Shown in pieces: positions 7,717 through 14,393 of a DNA stretch of 23,431 nt (the first letter of the stretch is position 1; each line of letters opens with the position of its first letter). The DNA is from Clostridia bacterium (GTDB taxonomy: Bacteria > Bacillota > Clostridia > Christensenellales > Borkfalkiaceae), in assembly GCA_900770185.1 (NCBI GenBank), contig CAAGJM010000023.1, positions 1-23,431 on the forward strand. Reading direction: 5' to 3'. The notes under the pieces were generated by a model. It was given only the letters and a program-made list of their open reading frames with translations, had not been told where the DNA came from and did not search any database. The translations under genes and the position numbers were made by a program.

Positions 7717-9509
7717 GAGTCTTCCTCCGTGGGCGAAGATAACTTCGTCGTCTTTTTTAATATTAAGTCGGCAAGTGCCTGCCGTTTTTGTAAATCTGTT
7801 TCTTTTGAATAAACTTTATTGAGTTCGTTTATTTCGCTTTCTAAATTAGCGCGCTTTACAAGTTTTACGGAATCTTTATAATACTTTTCTTCCGCCGCCG
7901 TATCGAACACGCCGCCGCCCGCCGAAAGCACCGCGTTTAACTCTTCCGCCCCGTCTTCGCCGACAATGCTTAATAAGGCTTCGGGGGTAACCGCGCCTTG
8001 AGATTCGAACGCTTCGATTATTTTCTCGCGCACGGGGTGGTTAAAGTAAAGCGAAAAATCGTAATTTAACGCGTAATTTTTTTTGTAAATTATGGCGGCT
8101 AATATAAACCGCTCGGCTTTAGCGAATTTGTCGCTAATATCGAACGGCTTAATTTCGCCCTGCGGCTTTGGGGGAGAAGTTTCCGCCGTTTCAATCGCGC
8201 CGCTTTCTAAGTCGCGCTTTAAAGATTCGTAAGTTATACCCGACTCGTCGCGGAGTTTTTTCAAAAACTCTTCGCGCATAAACGCGTCCGATAAAGTCGA
8301 TATGTACTTTAAACTTTCCTGAACAAACTTGCGCTTGTCCGTTATATCGTTTAAATTTTTGTCTTTTTTTATAAGCGAAAACTTGTAGTCGATAAGCGGA
8401 ACGGCTTCGTCCAAAAGCTTTTGATACGCCGCGGCTCCGTCCTGACGGATAACGTCGTCCGGGTCTTTCGGCGGCGGAAGGTTCACGATTTTAACTTCAA
8501 AACCTTCATTTGCGAATATGTCTAAACTTCTTATCGTGGCGTTTTGCCCTGCCGCGTCGCCGTCGTAACTCACTAAAATTTTAGACGTATAACGCTTTAA
8601 AAGTTTTGCCTGTTCGAGCGTTAAACTCGTCCCCATCGACGCGACCACGTTTTTAAACCCCGCCGAGTATAGGGCGATAACGTCCATATACCCCTCGACC
8701 ATTATGACGAAATTGAGTTCGCCGTCGCGTTTAAGGGTTTTTAAATTGTTTATTCCGTATAAAATTTTACGCTTATTGAAAATTTTGGTTTCTTTGGTGT
8801 TTTTATACTTAGCCATCCCCTTTTTTTCGAGTATCCTGCCACCGAATGCGACGACTTTGCCCATCTGGTTTATTATGGGGATGATTATTCTGCCCGCTTC
8901 CGCGTCGTAAACGCGCCCGCTCTTCCCGCTCCGCTCGAAAACGCCCGTTTCAAGTCCTTCTTCTTCGGTAAACCCTTCGCTTTTTAAGTGTTTGACGAGT
9001 CCGTCGTAGCTAAGCGACGCGCCTATCCCGAAAGTTTTGACCGTCTTTCCGTCAAAGCCGCGGCTTGCAAGATAGTCGCGCATGTTTTCGGCTTCGTCGG
9101 TATACAAATTTTTGACGTAATAGTAAGCGGCGGATTTTAAAAGATTAAAAAGCCTGTCCCGTTTTGCCTGCTCTTTTTTAGCGGCTTCTTCGCTGTATCC
9201 GTCGCTTTCGGGCATTTGCATTCCGCACTTTTCGGCGAGAAGTTTAACCGCTTCGACGAAATTCAGACTCTCCGTTTCTTCTATAAACTTAATAACGTCG
9301 CCGCTTTTTCCGCACCCGAAACAGTGGTAAAACTGCCCCGGCTCGTTCACGCAAAATGAGGGGGTTTTTTCGGTATGCCCGGGTAGCGGACAGCACGCCC
9401 AATAGTTGACCGAGCCTTGCCGCTTTAACACGCAATATCTGCCGACCACGTCTATTATGTTGTTTTTGCTTTTAAGTTCGCTTATGAACTTTTCGTCAAA
9501 AGTCGGCAT
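7713..9509 (-). CDS. dnaG: DNA primase
   Basis: A 598-aa bacterial primase. The N-terminal zinc-binding domain has C40, H45, C63 and C66. C40 to H45 reads C-PLPG-H, two residues longer than the common C-x2-H. EKTPSF follows. The TOPRIM catalytic core contains VMVEGYMDV-like (here IMVEGYMDV), SMGTSLT and the acidic triplet SYDGDAAG, then DPDDVIR. The C-terminal DnaB-interacting part is more divergent. It synthesises RNA primers at the replication fork. The start is well supported by an AGGAG ribosome-binding site 6 nt upstream and by the position 23 bp after the dGTPase stop; the end overlaps rpoD. Confidence 0.97.
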   Translation of the reverse strand: MPTFDEKFISELKSKNNIIDVVGRYCVLKRQGSVNYWACCPLPGHTEKTPSFCVNEPGQFYHCFGCGKSGDVIKFIEETESLNFVEAVKLLAEKCGMQMPESDGYSEEAAKKEQAKRDRLFNLLKSAAYYYVKNLYTDEAENMRDYLASRGFDGKTVKTFGIGASLSYDGLVKHLKSEGFTEEEGLETGVFERSGKSGRVYDAEAGRIIIPIINQMGKVVAFGGRILEKKGMAKYKNTKETKIFNKRKILYGINNLKTLKRDGELNFVIMVEGYMDVIALYSAGFKNVVASMGTSLTLEQAKLLKRYTSKILVSYDGDAAGQNATIRSLDIFANEGFEVKIVNLPPPKDPDDVIRQDGAAAYQKLLDEAVPLIDYKFSLIKKDKNLNDITDKRKFVQESLKYISTLSDAFMREEFLKKLRDESGITYESLKRDLESGAIETAETSPPKPQGEIKPFDISDKFAKAERFILAAIIYKKNYALNYDFSLYFNHPVREKIIEAFESQGAVTPEALLSIVGEDGAEELNAVLSAGGGVFDTAAEEKYYKDSVKLVKRANLESEINELNKVYSKETDLQKRQALADLILKKTTKLSSPTEEDS

Positions 9510-9532
9510 TTTATCTCCTGAAACTCAAAAAA

Positions 9533-10549
9533 TTAAAACTCGAAATTATCGGGAATGAAAATAGATTTAAAAACCGAAACCGCGTATCTGTCGGTCATTC
9601 CCGAAAGATAATCGCACACGACGGTTTCTTTGTCGCTTACGTCGAGCAGTTTTTTATACGCCGCGGGGATTTTGTCTATATCGTTCATAAAGTAGTTAAA
9701 CATAGACGAAAACATTTTGTACGCCCGCTCTTCTTCTTTTTTGGCGTGGTCGGTAAGATACACCTTTTCAAACATAAACGCCCGTAAATCCGCCATGGCG
9801 TCCGCCACGTCTTTGCCCGTTTTAACCTGCGGGCTTCCTAAACTTTCGTTATAAACGGAAGTTATCATCGCGTTTATGCGCGCGCTGGTCGAAACGCCGA
9901 GAGTTTTAACCACGCTTTCGGGAAGCGCGCTTATCGAAATAAGCCCCGCGCGGATAGCGTCCTCCACGTCGTGGTTTAAGTAGGCGATTCTGTCCGCGAT
10001 AGATACGGCTTGACCTTCCAAAGTTTTCGGGTGACCGCTCATTTTATGGTTTAAAATTCCGTCGCGAACCTCTGCCGTCAAATTTAAACCTTTAAGGTTG
10101 TTTTCAAGCACGTCCACAACCCTTAAAGACTGTTCGTTGTGCCGAAACCCTTTGCTTGAAAGTTTATCGAGGCACCTTTCGCCCGCATGCCCGAAAGGGG
10201 TGTGCCCCAAATCGTGTCCGAGCGCGATTGCCTCCGTTAAGTCCTCGTTAAGCGATAAACTTCTCGATATCGAGCGGGAAATCTGCGCCACGTCGAGCGT
10301 GTGAGTCAAACGGGTCATATAATGGTCGCCTTCGGGCGAGAAAAAGACCTGCGTTTTGTTTTTTAGCCTGATGAAGGCTTTGCTGTAAATAATTCTGTCC
10401 CTGTCGCGCTGGAATTCGGTTCGCATCGGGCAAGGCTCTTCAAAAACCTGCCTGCCCGCGGAAGCGTTCGACTTAACCGCAAAAGGGGATAAAAATTCCG
10501 CTTCTTTTTTATAAAGTTTTTCTTTAATTTCGTAAACGGGGTTTTGCAT
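9533..10549 (-). CDS. dgt: dGTP triphosphohydrolase-like HD protein
   Basis: A 338-aa HD-superfamily enzyme of the dGTPase-like family. N-terminal DRDRIIYSKAFIRLKNKTQV, the metal ligand H83 in LTHTLDV, the HD pair H112-D113 in GHDLGHTPFGH, and a later SIADRIAYLNHDVEDA (distal Asp) make up the metal site. Such enzymes hydrolyse dNTPs (classically dGTP) to nucleoside and triphosphate and so help set dNTP pools. It heads the dnaG-rpoD operon here, coupling nucleotide supply to priming, and this order is known in Clostridia. An AAGGT ribosome-binding site lies about 10 nt before the ATG. True substrate specificity cannot be read from sequence. Confidence 0.92.
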   Translation of the reverse strand: MQNPVYEIKEKLYKKEAEFLSPFAVKSNASAGRQVFEEPCPMRTEFQRDRDRIIYSKAFIRLKNKTQVFFSPEGDHYMTRLTHTLDVAQISRSISRSLSLNEDLTEAIALGHDLGHTPFGHAGERCLDKLSSKGFRHNEQSLRVVDVLENNLKGLNLTAEVRDGILNHKMSGHPKTLEGQAVSIADRIAYLNHDVEDAIRAGLISISALPESVVKTLGVSTSARINAMITSVYNESLGSPQVKTGKDVADAMADLRAFMFEKVYLTDHAKKEEERAYKMFSSMFNYFMNDIDKIPAAYKKLLDVSDKETVVCDYLSGMTDRYAVSVFKSIFIPDNFEF

Positions 10550-10578
10550 AGCCTGATTTACCTTAATTTGTTTTTACG

Positions 10579-10613
10579 TTTATTCCCGCAAAAATAGTTA
10601 GGAATAAGGAATG
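10579..10613. repeat. 35-bp dispersed repeat, copy 2 (dgt leader)
   Basis: Matches the copy at 77-111 at 32 of 35 positions (core CCCGCAAAAATAGTT). It lies 30-64 bp upstream of the dgt start, within the probable untranslated leader. Confidence 0.7.
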
Positions 10614-10649
10614 GTCTTCCTATAATTAGGAATTGTCTTCCTATAATAA
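10608..10649. repeat. Two tandem 21-bp units in the dgt upstream region
   Basis: GGAATGGTCTTCCTATAATTA (10608-10628 less its last base context) is followed at once by GGAATTGTCTTCCTATAATAA (10629-10649). Each unit contains GGAA...TTCC as an imperfect dyad. The pair overlaps the predicted -10 and start of the dgt transcript on the minus strand, so it could be an operator; function is unproven. Confidence 0.65.
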
Positions 10650-10669
10650 ATATACAATTTTAATTTCAA
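10640..10669 (-). promoter_or_regulatory. Candidate promoter for the dgt-dnaG-rpoD operon
   Basis: On the minus strand TTGAAA (10664-10669) is followed after 18 bp by TATAGG (10640-10645); a 17-bp choice gives TTATAG. The -35 is good but the -10 is poor. It is the only fair candidate in the 180-bp gap between the SDR gene and dgt. Confidence 0.35.
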
Positions 10670-10729
10670 AAACCCTCTGAATTTTTAAAAAAAGTTAAAA
10701 ATTTCGCCGACGGGTCGATAAAAAGCGGT

Positions 10730-11440
10730 TCAGCAAAATATTTTAAAAACTTTTCCGCTATCGGACGGTTTTAGCTTTGCGTAACGCTCGTATATTTTTT
10801 CGGCGGCTGCTTTTGCGGTCGGCACCGCCGTTAAACCGTAACGGCGGACGAATTCGAGCTTCTCGCTCTCCGTAAGCCCCGCGTTCATATCTGTGTCGAT
10901 AAGCCCCGGCGCGACAGAGCAAGTTATAACACCGCTCCCGCAAAGTTCTTCCGCAACGCTTTTCGTTAAAGCGATAACTCCCGCTTTCGTCATGGCGTAC
11001 GCCGCTTCGCACGGGGCGGGTTCTATACCCCACACGGACGAAACGGTCATGATTTTCCCGCCCGTTTGCCAAAGCCTCGAAGCCGCCTCTTTAACGGTAA
11101 AAAACACGCCTTTAACGTTGGTATCGATAAGCTTATTCAATTCTTCTTCCGAAACGTCGAATACGGGTTTTTGTTTAAGGGCGACACCCGCGTTTACTAT
11201 AACCCCGTCGATTTTTGCGAGTTTTTGCTCGGCGATATCGAATAAATTTTTAACGTCGCCATATTTTGCGCTGTTCGCGCAAACGGATAAAATGCCGTGG
11301 GTTTTAAAAAGTTCGTCGGCGGCGGCTTTATTGTTTAAATAACTTATTATAACGCCGTAACCTTCGCTTTTAAATTTTATAGCTAAAGCTCTCCCGATGC
11401 CGCGCGTTCCGCCCGTTATGATTACGTTTTTATTTTTCAT
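10730..11440 (-). CDS. Short-chain dehydrogenase/reductase, candidate EF-P 5-aminopentanone reductase (YmfI-like)
   Basis: A 236-aa classical SDR. The NAD(P)-binding motif TGGTRGIG is at 9-16, NAG at 83-85, the catalytic serine at 134-135 (VSSVWG) and Y148-x3-K152. R13 in the glycine motif and the ISY start of the second strand region suggest NADPH. It resembles FabG in outline, but no fatty-acid genes surround it. Instead it lies just downstream of efp on the same strand. In Bacillus subtilis the SDR YmfI reduces the 5-aminopentanone group on EF-P Lys32 to 5-aminopentanol, and the EF-P here has the same Lys32 context, so a YmfI role is the best contextual inference. FabG or another SDR role is the alternative. 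Start supported by AAGGAG 5 nt upstream. SDR identity is sure, substrate is not. Confidence 0.85.
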   Translation of the reverse strand: MKNKNVIITGGTRGIGRALAIKFKSEGYGVIISYLNNKAAADELFKTHGILSVCANSAKYGDVKNLFDIAEQKLAKIDGVIVNAGVALKQKPVFDVSEEELNKLIDTNVKGVFFTVKEAASRLWQTGGKIMTVSSVWGIEPAPCEAAYAMTKAGVIALTKSVAEELCGSGVITCSVAPGLIDTDMNAGLTESEKLEFVRRYGLTAVPTAKAAAEKIYERYAKLKPSDSGKVFKIFC

Positions 11441-11495
11441 AGTCGCTCCTTTTTCGAGCGGGTAAACCCCGACCCGCCGCTTAAAAGACGAAAAT

Positions 11496-11516
11496 CGCCC
11501 GACGTTAAGTCGGGCG
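11496..11516 (-). terminator. Terminator-like hairpin after efp
   Basis: CGCCCGAC and GTCGGGCG (8 bp, GC-rich) pair around a 5-nt loop. On the minus strand the stem is followed by ATTTTCGTCTTTT, a broken U-rich tail. It lies 33 bp after the efp stop and ahead of the SDR gene, so it probably ends or attenuates efp transcripts. Confidence 0.55.
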
Positions 11517-11548
11517 GTTGAACGGGTAAAACCCGCTTGATAGTAAAA

Positions 11549-12109
11549 TTATTTTTTAACCCTTTCCATGTATTCGCCGGTGCGGGTATCTATTCTGATA
11601 ACGTCGCCTTCGTTCACGAACATGGGAACCTGCATATTGATGCCCGTTTCGAGTTTAACCGTTTTGGTCGCGTTGGTGGCGGTGTTGCCCGCAACGCTGG
11701 GTTCCGCTTCGGTAACCAAAAGTTCAACGAAGTTTTCGCAATCGACGCTGAACGCTTTGCCCTTATAGAATTTAACCGTAACGGGGTCGTTTTCTTTGAT
11801 GTATTTGAGCGCGTCTTCAACCTGCTCGTAGTTCAAGGGCTCCATATTGAACTCTTCGTCCATAAAGTAGTAAAGTTCACCGTCGGAATACGAATAAGTC
11901 ATCTTCTTAGTTTCGATAACCGCGTTTTCAAACTTTTCGGTGGGGTTGAAAGTGATTTGAAGCACTTTGCCGTCCACTACGTTTTTAAGGGTGGTTCTTA
12001 CGAACGCCGCGCCCTTACCCGGCTTAACGTGTAAAAAGTCTACTACCGTATAAATCTTTCCGTCGTACTCGATAGTTACGCCCTTTCTTAAATCGCCTGC
12101 TAATACCAT
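11549..12109 (-). CDS. efp: Translation elongation factor P
   Basis: A 186-aa EF-P with the normal three-domain layout: KOW-like N-terminal domain, then two OB domains ending in the family signature NEGDVIRIDTRTGEY. EF-P enters the ribosomal E site and rescues stalling at consecutive prolines. The modification loop reads HVKPGKGAAFVR and places Lys at residue 32, the same context as the Bacillus subtilis EF-P that carries 5-aminopentanol; it is not the arginine form used with rhamnosylation. A strong AAGGAG lies 11 nt before the ATG. It follows the Xaa-Pro peptidase by 57 bp, a conserved Bacillota pairing, and precedes the candidate modifying SDR. Confidence 0.98.
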   Translation of the reverse strand: MVLAGDLRKGVTIEYDGKIYTVVDFLHVKPGKGAAFVRTTLKNVVDGKVLQITFNPTEKFENAVIETKKMTYSYSDGELYYFMDEEFNMEPLNYEQVEDALKYIKENDPVTVKFYKGKAFSVDCENFVELLVTEAEPSVAGNTATNATKTVKLETGINMQVPMFVNEGDVIRIDTRTGEYMERVKK

Positions 12110-12166
12110 AAATATAAGTTCTCCTTAAAAAATACAAATTATCGCTTTTTGCCGTTAAGCTAAGCG

Positions 12167-13183
12167 TTATAACTCGATTAAATCTTTCGTAAACGTCATA
12201 AAAGAGTTTACTTTATCGTCTTTTAAACAAACCGTGTCTTCTATTCTTATGCCGAATTTATCGTTTAAATAAACCCCCGGCTCTATCGAAAACACGTTGC
12301 CGTTTTTAAGCGTTTTGTCGCTTTTTTTAGAAAGCCTCGGCTCTTCGTGTATCTTAACGCCCACGCCGTGACCCAAACCGTGGGTAAAATACTCGCCATA
12401 GCCCGCTTTTTTAAGCGCGCCGCGCGCTATCCCGTCCGCCTCCGCGCCAATCAATCCCGCGCGGATATTTTCAGCCGCCAAGTTATGCGCTTCAAGCGTT
12501 GCCGAGTACGCTTTTTTAAACTCGCTATCCGCCTTTCCGTAGAAAAACGTGCGGGTCATATCCGAGCAGTACCCTTTATACTTCGCGCCGAAGTCTATAA
12601 GCACCGCTTTGTTATCCGAAAGTTTCGTTCCGTCCGATTCGTGGTGAGGGACGGCGGCGTTTTTTCCGAACGCGACTATCGTCTGAAACGACGGCGAGCT
12701 TGCGCCCGAAACCTTCATTTCATACTCTAAGCGCGCCGCAATCTCAAGTTCCGTTACGCCCTTTTTTATAACGGGAAGGGTGTTTTTTAAAGCCTCTTCG
12801 GCAATTTCGCACGCCTTTTTTATGACTTCAAGTTCGGCATCGCTTTTAACCGCGGTTTCTTCAAAAACCAAATCGCTTGCGTCGAACACGCCGACGCCGA
12901 ATTTTACAAGTTCGGTGTAAAACGCCGCGCTCGTATAACCGTACGAAACCCCCGCACTTTTAACGCCGTTTTTAATTAAATACGACTTTAAATCGCAATC
13001 TTTAAGGTTAAAAACCTTAGCGCGCGAAGAAGATTTTGCGGCAAAATAGTATCTGTCGTCAACGAACAAAGAAACGCCGTTTTTATCTATGACCGCGTAC
13101 GCGTCGTCCGCATAAAAGCCCGTGTAGTATAAAATTAAGTCCCCGTCGGTTATAATAACCGCCGAATTTTCACTTAACTGCAT
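12167..13183 (-). CDS. Xaa-Pro peptidase (M24 family)
   Basis: A 338-aa creatinase/aminopeptidase P-type enzyme. An N-terminal creatinase-like domain (about 1-115) is followed by the pita-bread catalytic domain with all five metal ligands: D197, D208, H272, E301 and E315 (in DFGAKY, CSDMTRTF, GLGHGVG, SIEPGVY and RIEDTV). Such enzymes remove an N-terminal residue ahead of proline (aminopeptidase P) or cleave Xaa-Pro dipeptides (prolidase); sequence alone does not decide which. The position upstream of efp matches Bacillus yqhT-efp, joining proline-peptide breakdown with translation of proline stretches. The ribosome-binding site is weak. Confidence 0.93.
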   Translation of the reverse strand: MQLSENSAVIITDGDLILYYTGFYADDAYAVIDKNGVSLFVDDRYYFAAKSSSRAKVFNLKDCDLKSYLIKNGVKSAGVSYGYTSAAFYTELVKFGVGVFDASDLVFEETAVKSDAELEVIKKACEIAEEALKNTLPVIKKGVTELEIAARLEYEMKVSGASSPSFQTIVAFGKNAAVPHHESDGTKLSDNKAVLIDFGAKYKGYCSDMTRTFFYGKADSEFKKAYSATLEAHNLAAENIRAGLIGAEADGIARGALKKAGYGEYFTHGLGHGVGVKIHEEPRLSKKSDKTLKNGNVFSIEPGVYLNDKFGIRIEDTVCLKDDKVNSFMTFTKDLIEL

Positions 13184-13219
13184 ATTTTATCCGTTCGATT
13201 ATCGCTTTCTTGCAGTAAT

Positions 13220-13480
13220 TTAATCGTTTATCGCTTCAAAAAGCCTGTCCGCTATTATTCGCATGCCCTTGTCTCCGGGGTGCATCGCAACGCCTTCGTG
13301 CCAAAAATTCTCTTTACCGCCCGTATTTTCGGGGTTTAACGATATATCGGATAAATCAACGAATTTAAACCCGTTTTTATCGCTTAACTCTTTCAAAAGC
13401 GGCTCGCTTTTAAGAAAATAAATTTTATCGCCGCTTATCTGATTTTTTCTGTCAACGGTGTTTTCGTTTGCGTTTGCCAT
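13220..13480 (-). pseudogene. Remnant of an SGNH/GDSL hydrolase (C-terminal part only)
   Basis: An 86-aa reading frame whose last half resembles the C-terminal end of SGNH/GDSL hydrolases: FVDLSDI, a FWHEGVAMHPGDKGM block containing the catalytic-type histidine, then IIADRLFEAI. The N-terminal blocks with the GDS serine and the oxyanion Gly and Asn are absent, and I see no hydrolase-like frame in the bases upstream. Family members are normally well over 180 aa. An SGNH fold could not form from this piece, so a decayed gene is likeliest. It does, however, have a start codon and a promoter-like sequence upstream, so a small expressed protein cannot be excluded. It lies 36 bp upstream of the peptidase. 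Confidence 0.55.
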
Positions 13481-13527
13481 TTTAACCTAAGCCCGTAAAA
13501 CCCTTACGAATGCCGAAATTCACTTAA

Positions 13528-13549
13528 TAATATAAGCGTTATTATATTA
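13528..13549. promoter_or_regulatory. AT-rich inverted repeat over the leftward promoter
   Basis: TAATATAA (13528-13535) and TTATATTA (13542-13549) form a perfect 8-bp dyad with a 6-nt centre. It overlaps the predicted -10 of the leftward promoter and lies in the gap between divergent genes, so it may be an operator. Confidence 0.4.
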
Positions 13550-13572
13550 ACATATCCGCGCTTTTTAGTCAA
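13541..13572 (-). promoter_or_regulatory. Candidate promoter for the SGNH remnant-peptidase-efp unit
   Basis: On the minus strand TTGACT (13567-13572) precedes TAATATAAT. TAATAT lies at 17 bp spacing (13544-13549) and a perfect TATAAT at 20 bp (13541-13546). The -35 is one base from consensus, but the best -10 is at long spacing. Confidence 0.45.
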
Positions 13573-13673
13573 CTTTTAGAATAAAATAATTTATAAAAGG
13601 TCGAATTTTACAAAGTATTGGCAAAAATTAAGATGAAATTTATCCGCCGTTTAATTTTAGCGATTAAAAACAC

Positions 13674-13702
13674 TTGAATTAGGAGTAAAATTATAGTAAA
13701 AT
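13674..13702 (+). promoter_or_regulatory. Candidate promoter of the XRE regulator gene
   Basis: TTGAAT (13674-13679), 17 bp, TAAAAT (13697-13702). Transcription from it would begin at about 13709, which is the A of the start codon, giving a leaderless message. The -10 hexamer is made by the second copy of an 11-bp tandem repeat. Confidence 0.4.
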
Positions 13703-13705
13703 TAT
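13684..13705 (+). repeat. Perfect 11-bp tandem duplication between AGGAG and the start codon
   Basis: AGTAAAATTAT occurs twice without a gap (13684-13694, 13695-13705). The only Shine-Dalgarno-like sequence, AGGAG at 13681-13685, is thereby 23 nt from the ATG at 13709; with one copy the gap would be 12 nt. See the finding on translation control. Confidence 0.85.
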
Positions 13706-13708
13706 TAT

Positions 13709-14317
13709 ATGGGTCAGGAAGAATTCAATGCCCTGGTTGCAAAAAACCTTGTCGCTTACAGAAAGCACAACAATTTAACGCAATTAGAGCTCGCAGAAAA
13801 ACTGAATTACAGCGATAAAGCCGTTTCTAAATGGGAACGCGGCGAATGTTTGCCCGAACTTTACGTTTTAAAGCAAATTGCCGACGTTTACGGCGTTACG
13901 GTGAACGACTTTTTTTCGGAACGCGCAAAGCCGAAAAAGAACGCTAAATGGCTTAACGCGGCGTTCGTCCCCTTTTTATCGACCTGCATCGTGTGGCTCG
14001 TCGCGCTCGTATCGTTTTTTATATGGTCGTCGATAGTTCCGAGCGCAAACAACCGCTACTTAACCTTTATAACGGCTCTTCCGATAACGGCAATCGTTTT
14101 TCTCGTTTTTTCGGCGGTTTACAAGTCTTACGTATGCCAGACGCTTTCCGTTACCATGCTTATATGGACTTTCGTTTTAACCCTGCACTTATGGATTAAG
14201 CCCGTTTTCGACGGAATAACTATGCTTTATTTAGTCGCAATACCCGTGCAGATTGCAATGACGCTTTGGTATATATATAAAGCGATTGCAAGAAAAAAGA
14301 ACGGCAAAACGAAATAA
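13709..14317 (+). CDS. XRE-family transcriptional regulator with membrane segments
   Basis: A 202-aa protein. Residues about 9-62 form a Cro/CI-type helix-turn-helix (NLTQLELAEKLNYSDKAVSKWERG, with the LPEL then VYGVTVNDFF ending usual for this family). A short basic linker (PKKNAKW) leads to four hydrophobic segments at about 78-100, 112-134, 139-158 and 166-190. This architecture, an N-terminal HTH anchored to the membrane, is common in Clostridia; targets and signal are unknown. It is alone on the plus strand, divergent from the peptidase-efp unit, so it could regulate itself or that unit. No in-frame upstream start exists (a stop lies at 13697-13699), so the ATG is fixed, though its Shine-Dalgarno is badly placed. 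Confidence 0.9.
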   Translation: MGQEEFNALVAKNLVAYRKHNNLTQLELAEKLNYSDKAVSKWERGECLPELYVLKQIADVYGVTVNDFFSERAKPKKNAKWLNAAFVPFLSTCIVWLVALVSFFIWSSIVPSANNRYLTFITALPITAIVFLVFSAVYKSYVCQTLSVTMLIWTFVLTLHLWIKPVFDGITMLYLVAIPVQIAMTLWYIYKAIARKKNGKTK

Positions 14318-14347
14318 ATTCAGAATAATCCCCCTTTTTGTAAACTT

Positions 14348-14378
14348 AAAAAGTCCGCAACCTTGCGGACTTTTTTTT
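14348..14378. terminator. Bidirectional intrinsic terminator
   Basis: AAAAAGTCCGCA and TGCGGACTTTTT pair around a 4-nt loop, followed by an eight-T tract on the plus strand and by a T-run on the minus strand as well. It lies between the convergent XRE gene (ends 14317) and the endonuclease IV gene (ends 14394) and should stop transcripts from both. Confidence 0.88.
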
Positions 14379-14393
14379 GTTTAACGGTTCGCT

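Noticed and set aside
10680..10703. AT-only inverted repeat after the SDR gene as a terminator
   Set aside because: Nine A/T pairs make a weak stem and no T-run follows on the minus strand; not enough to call a terminator.
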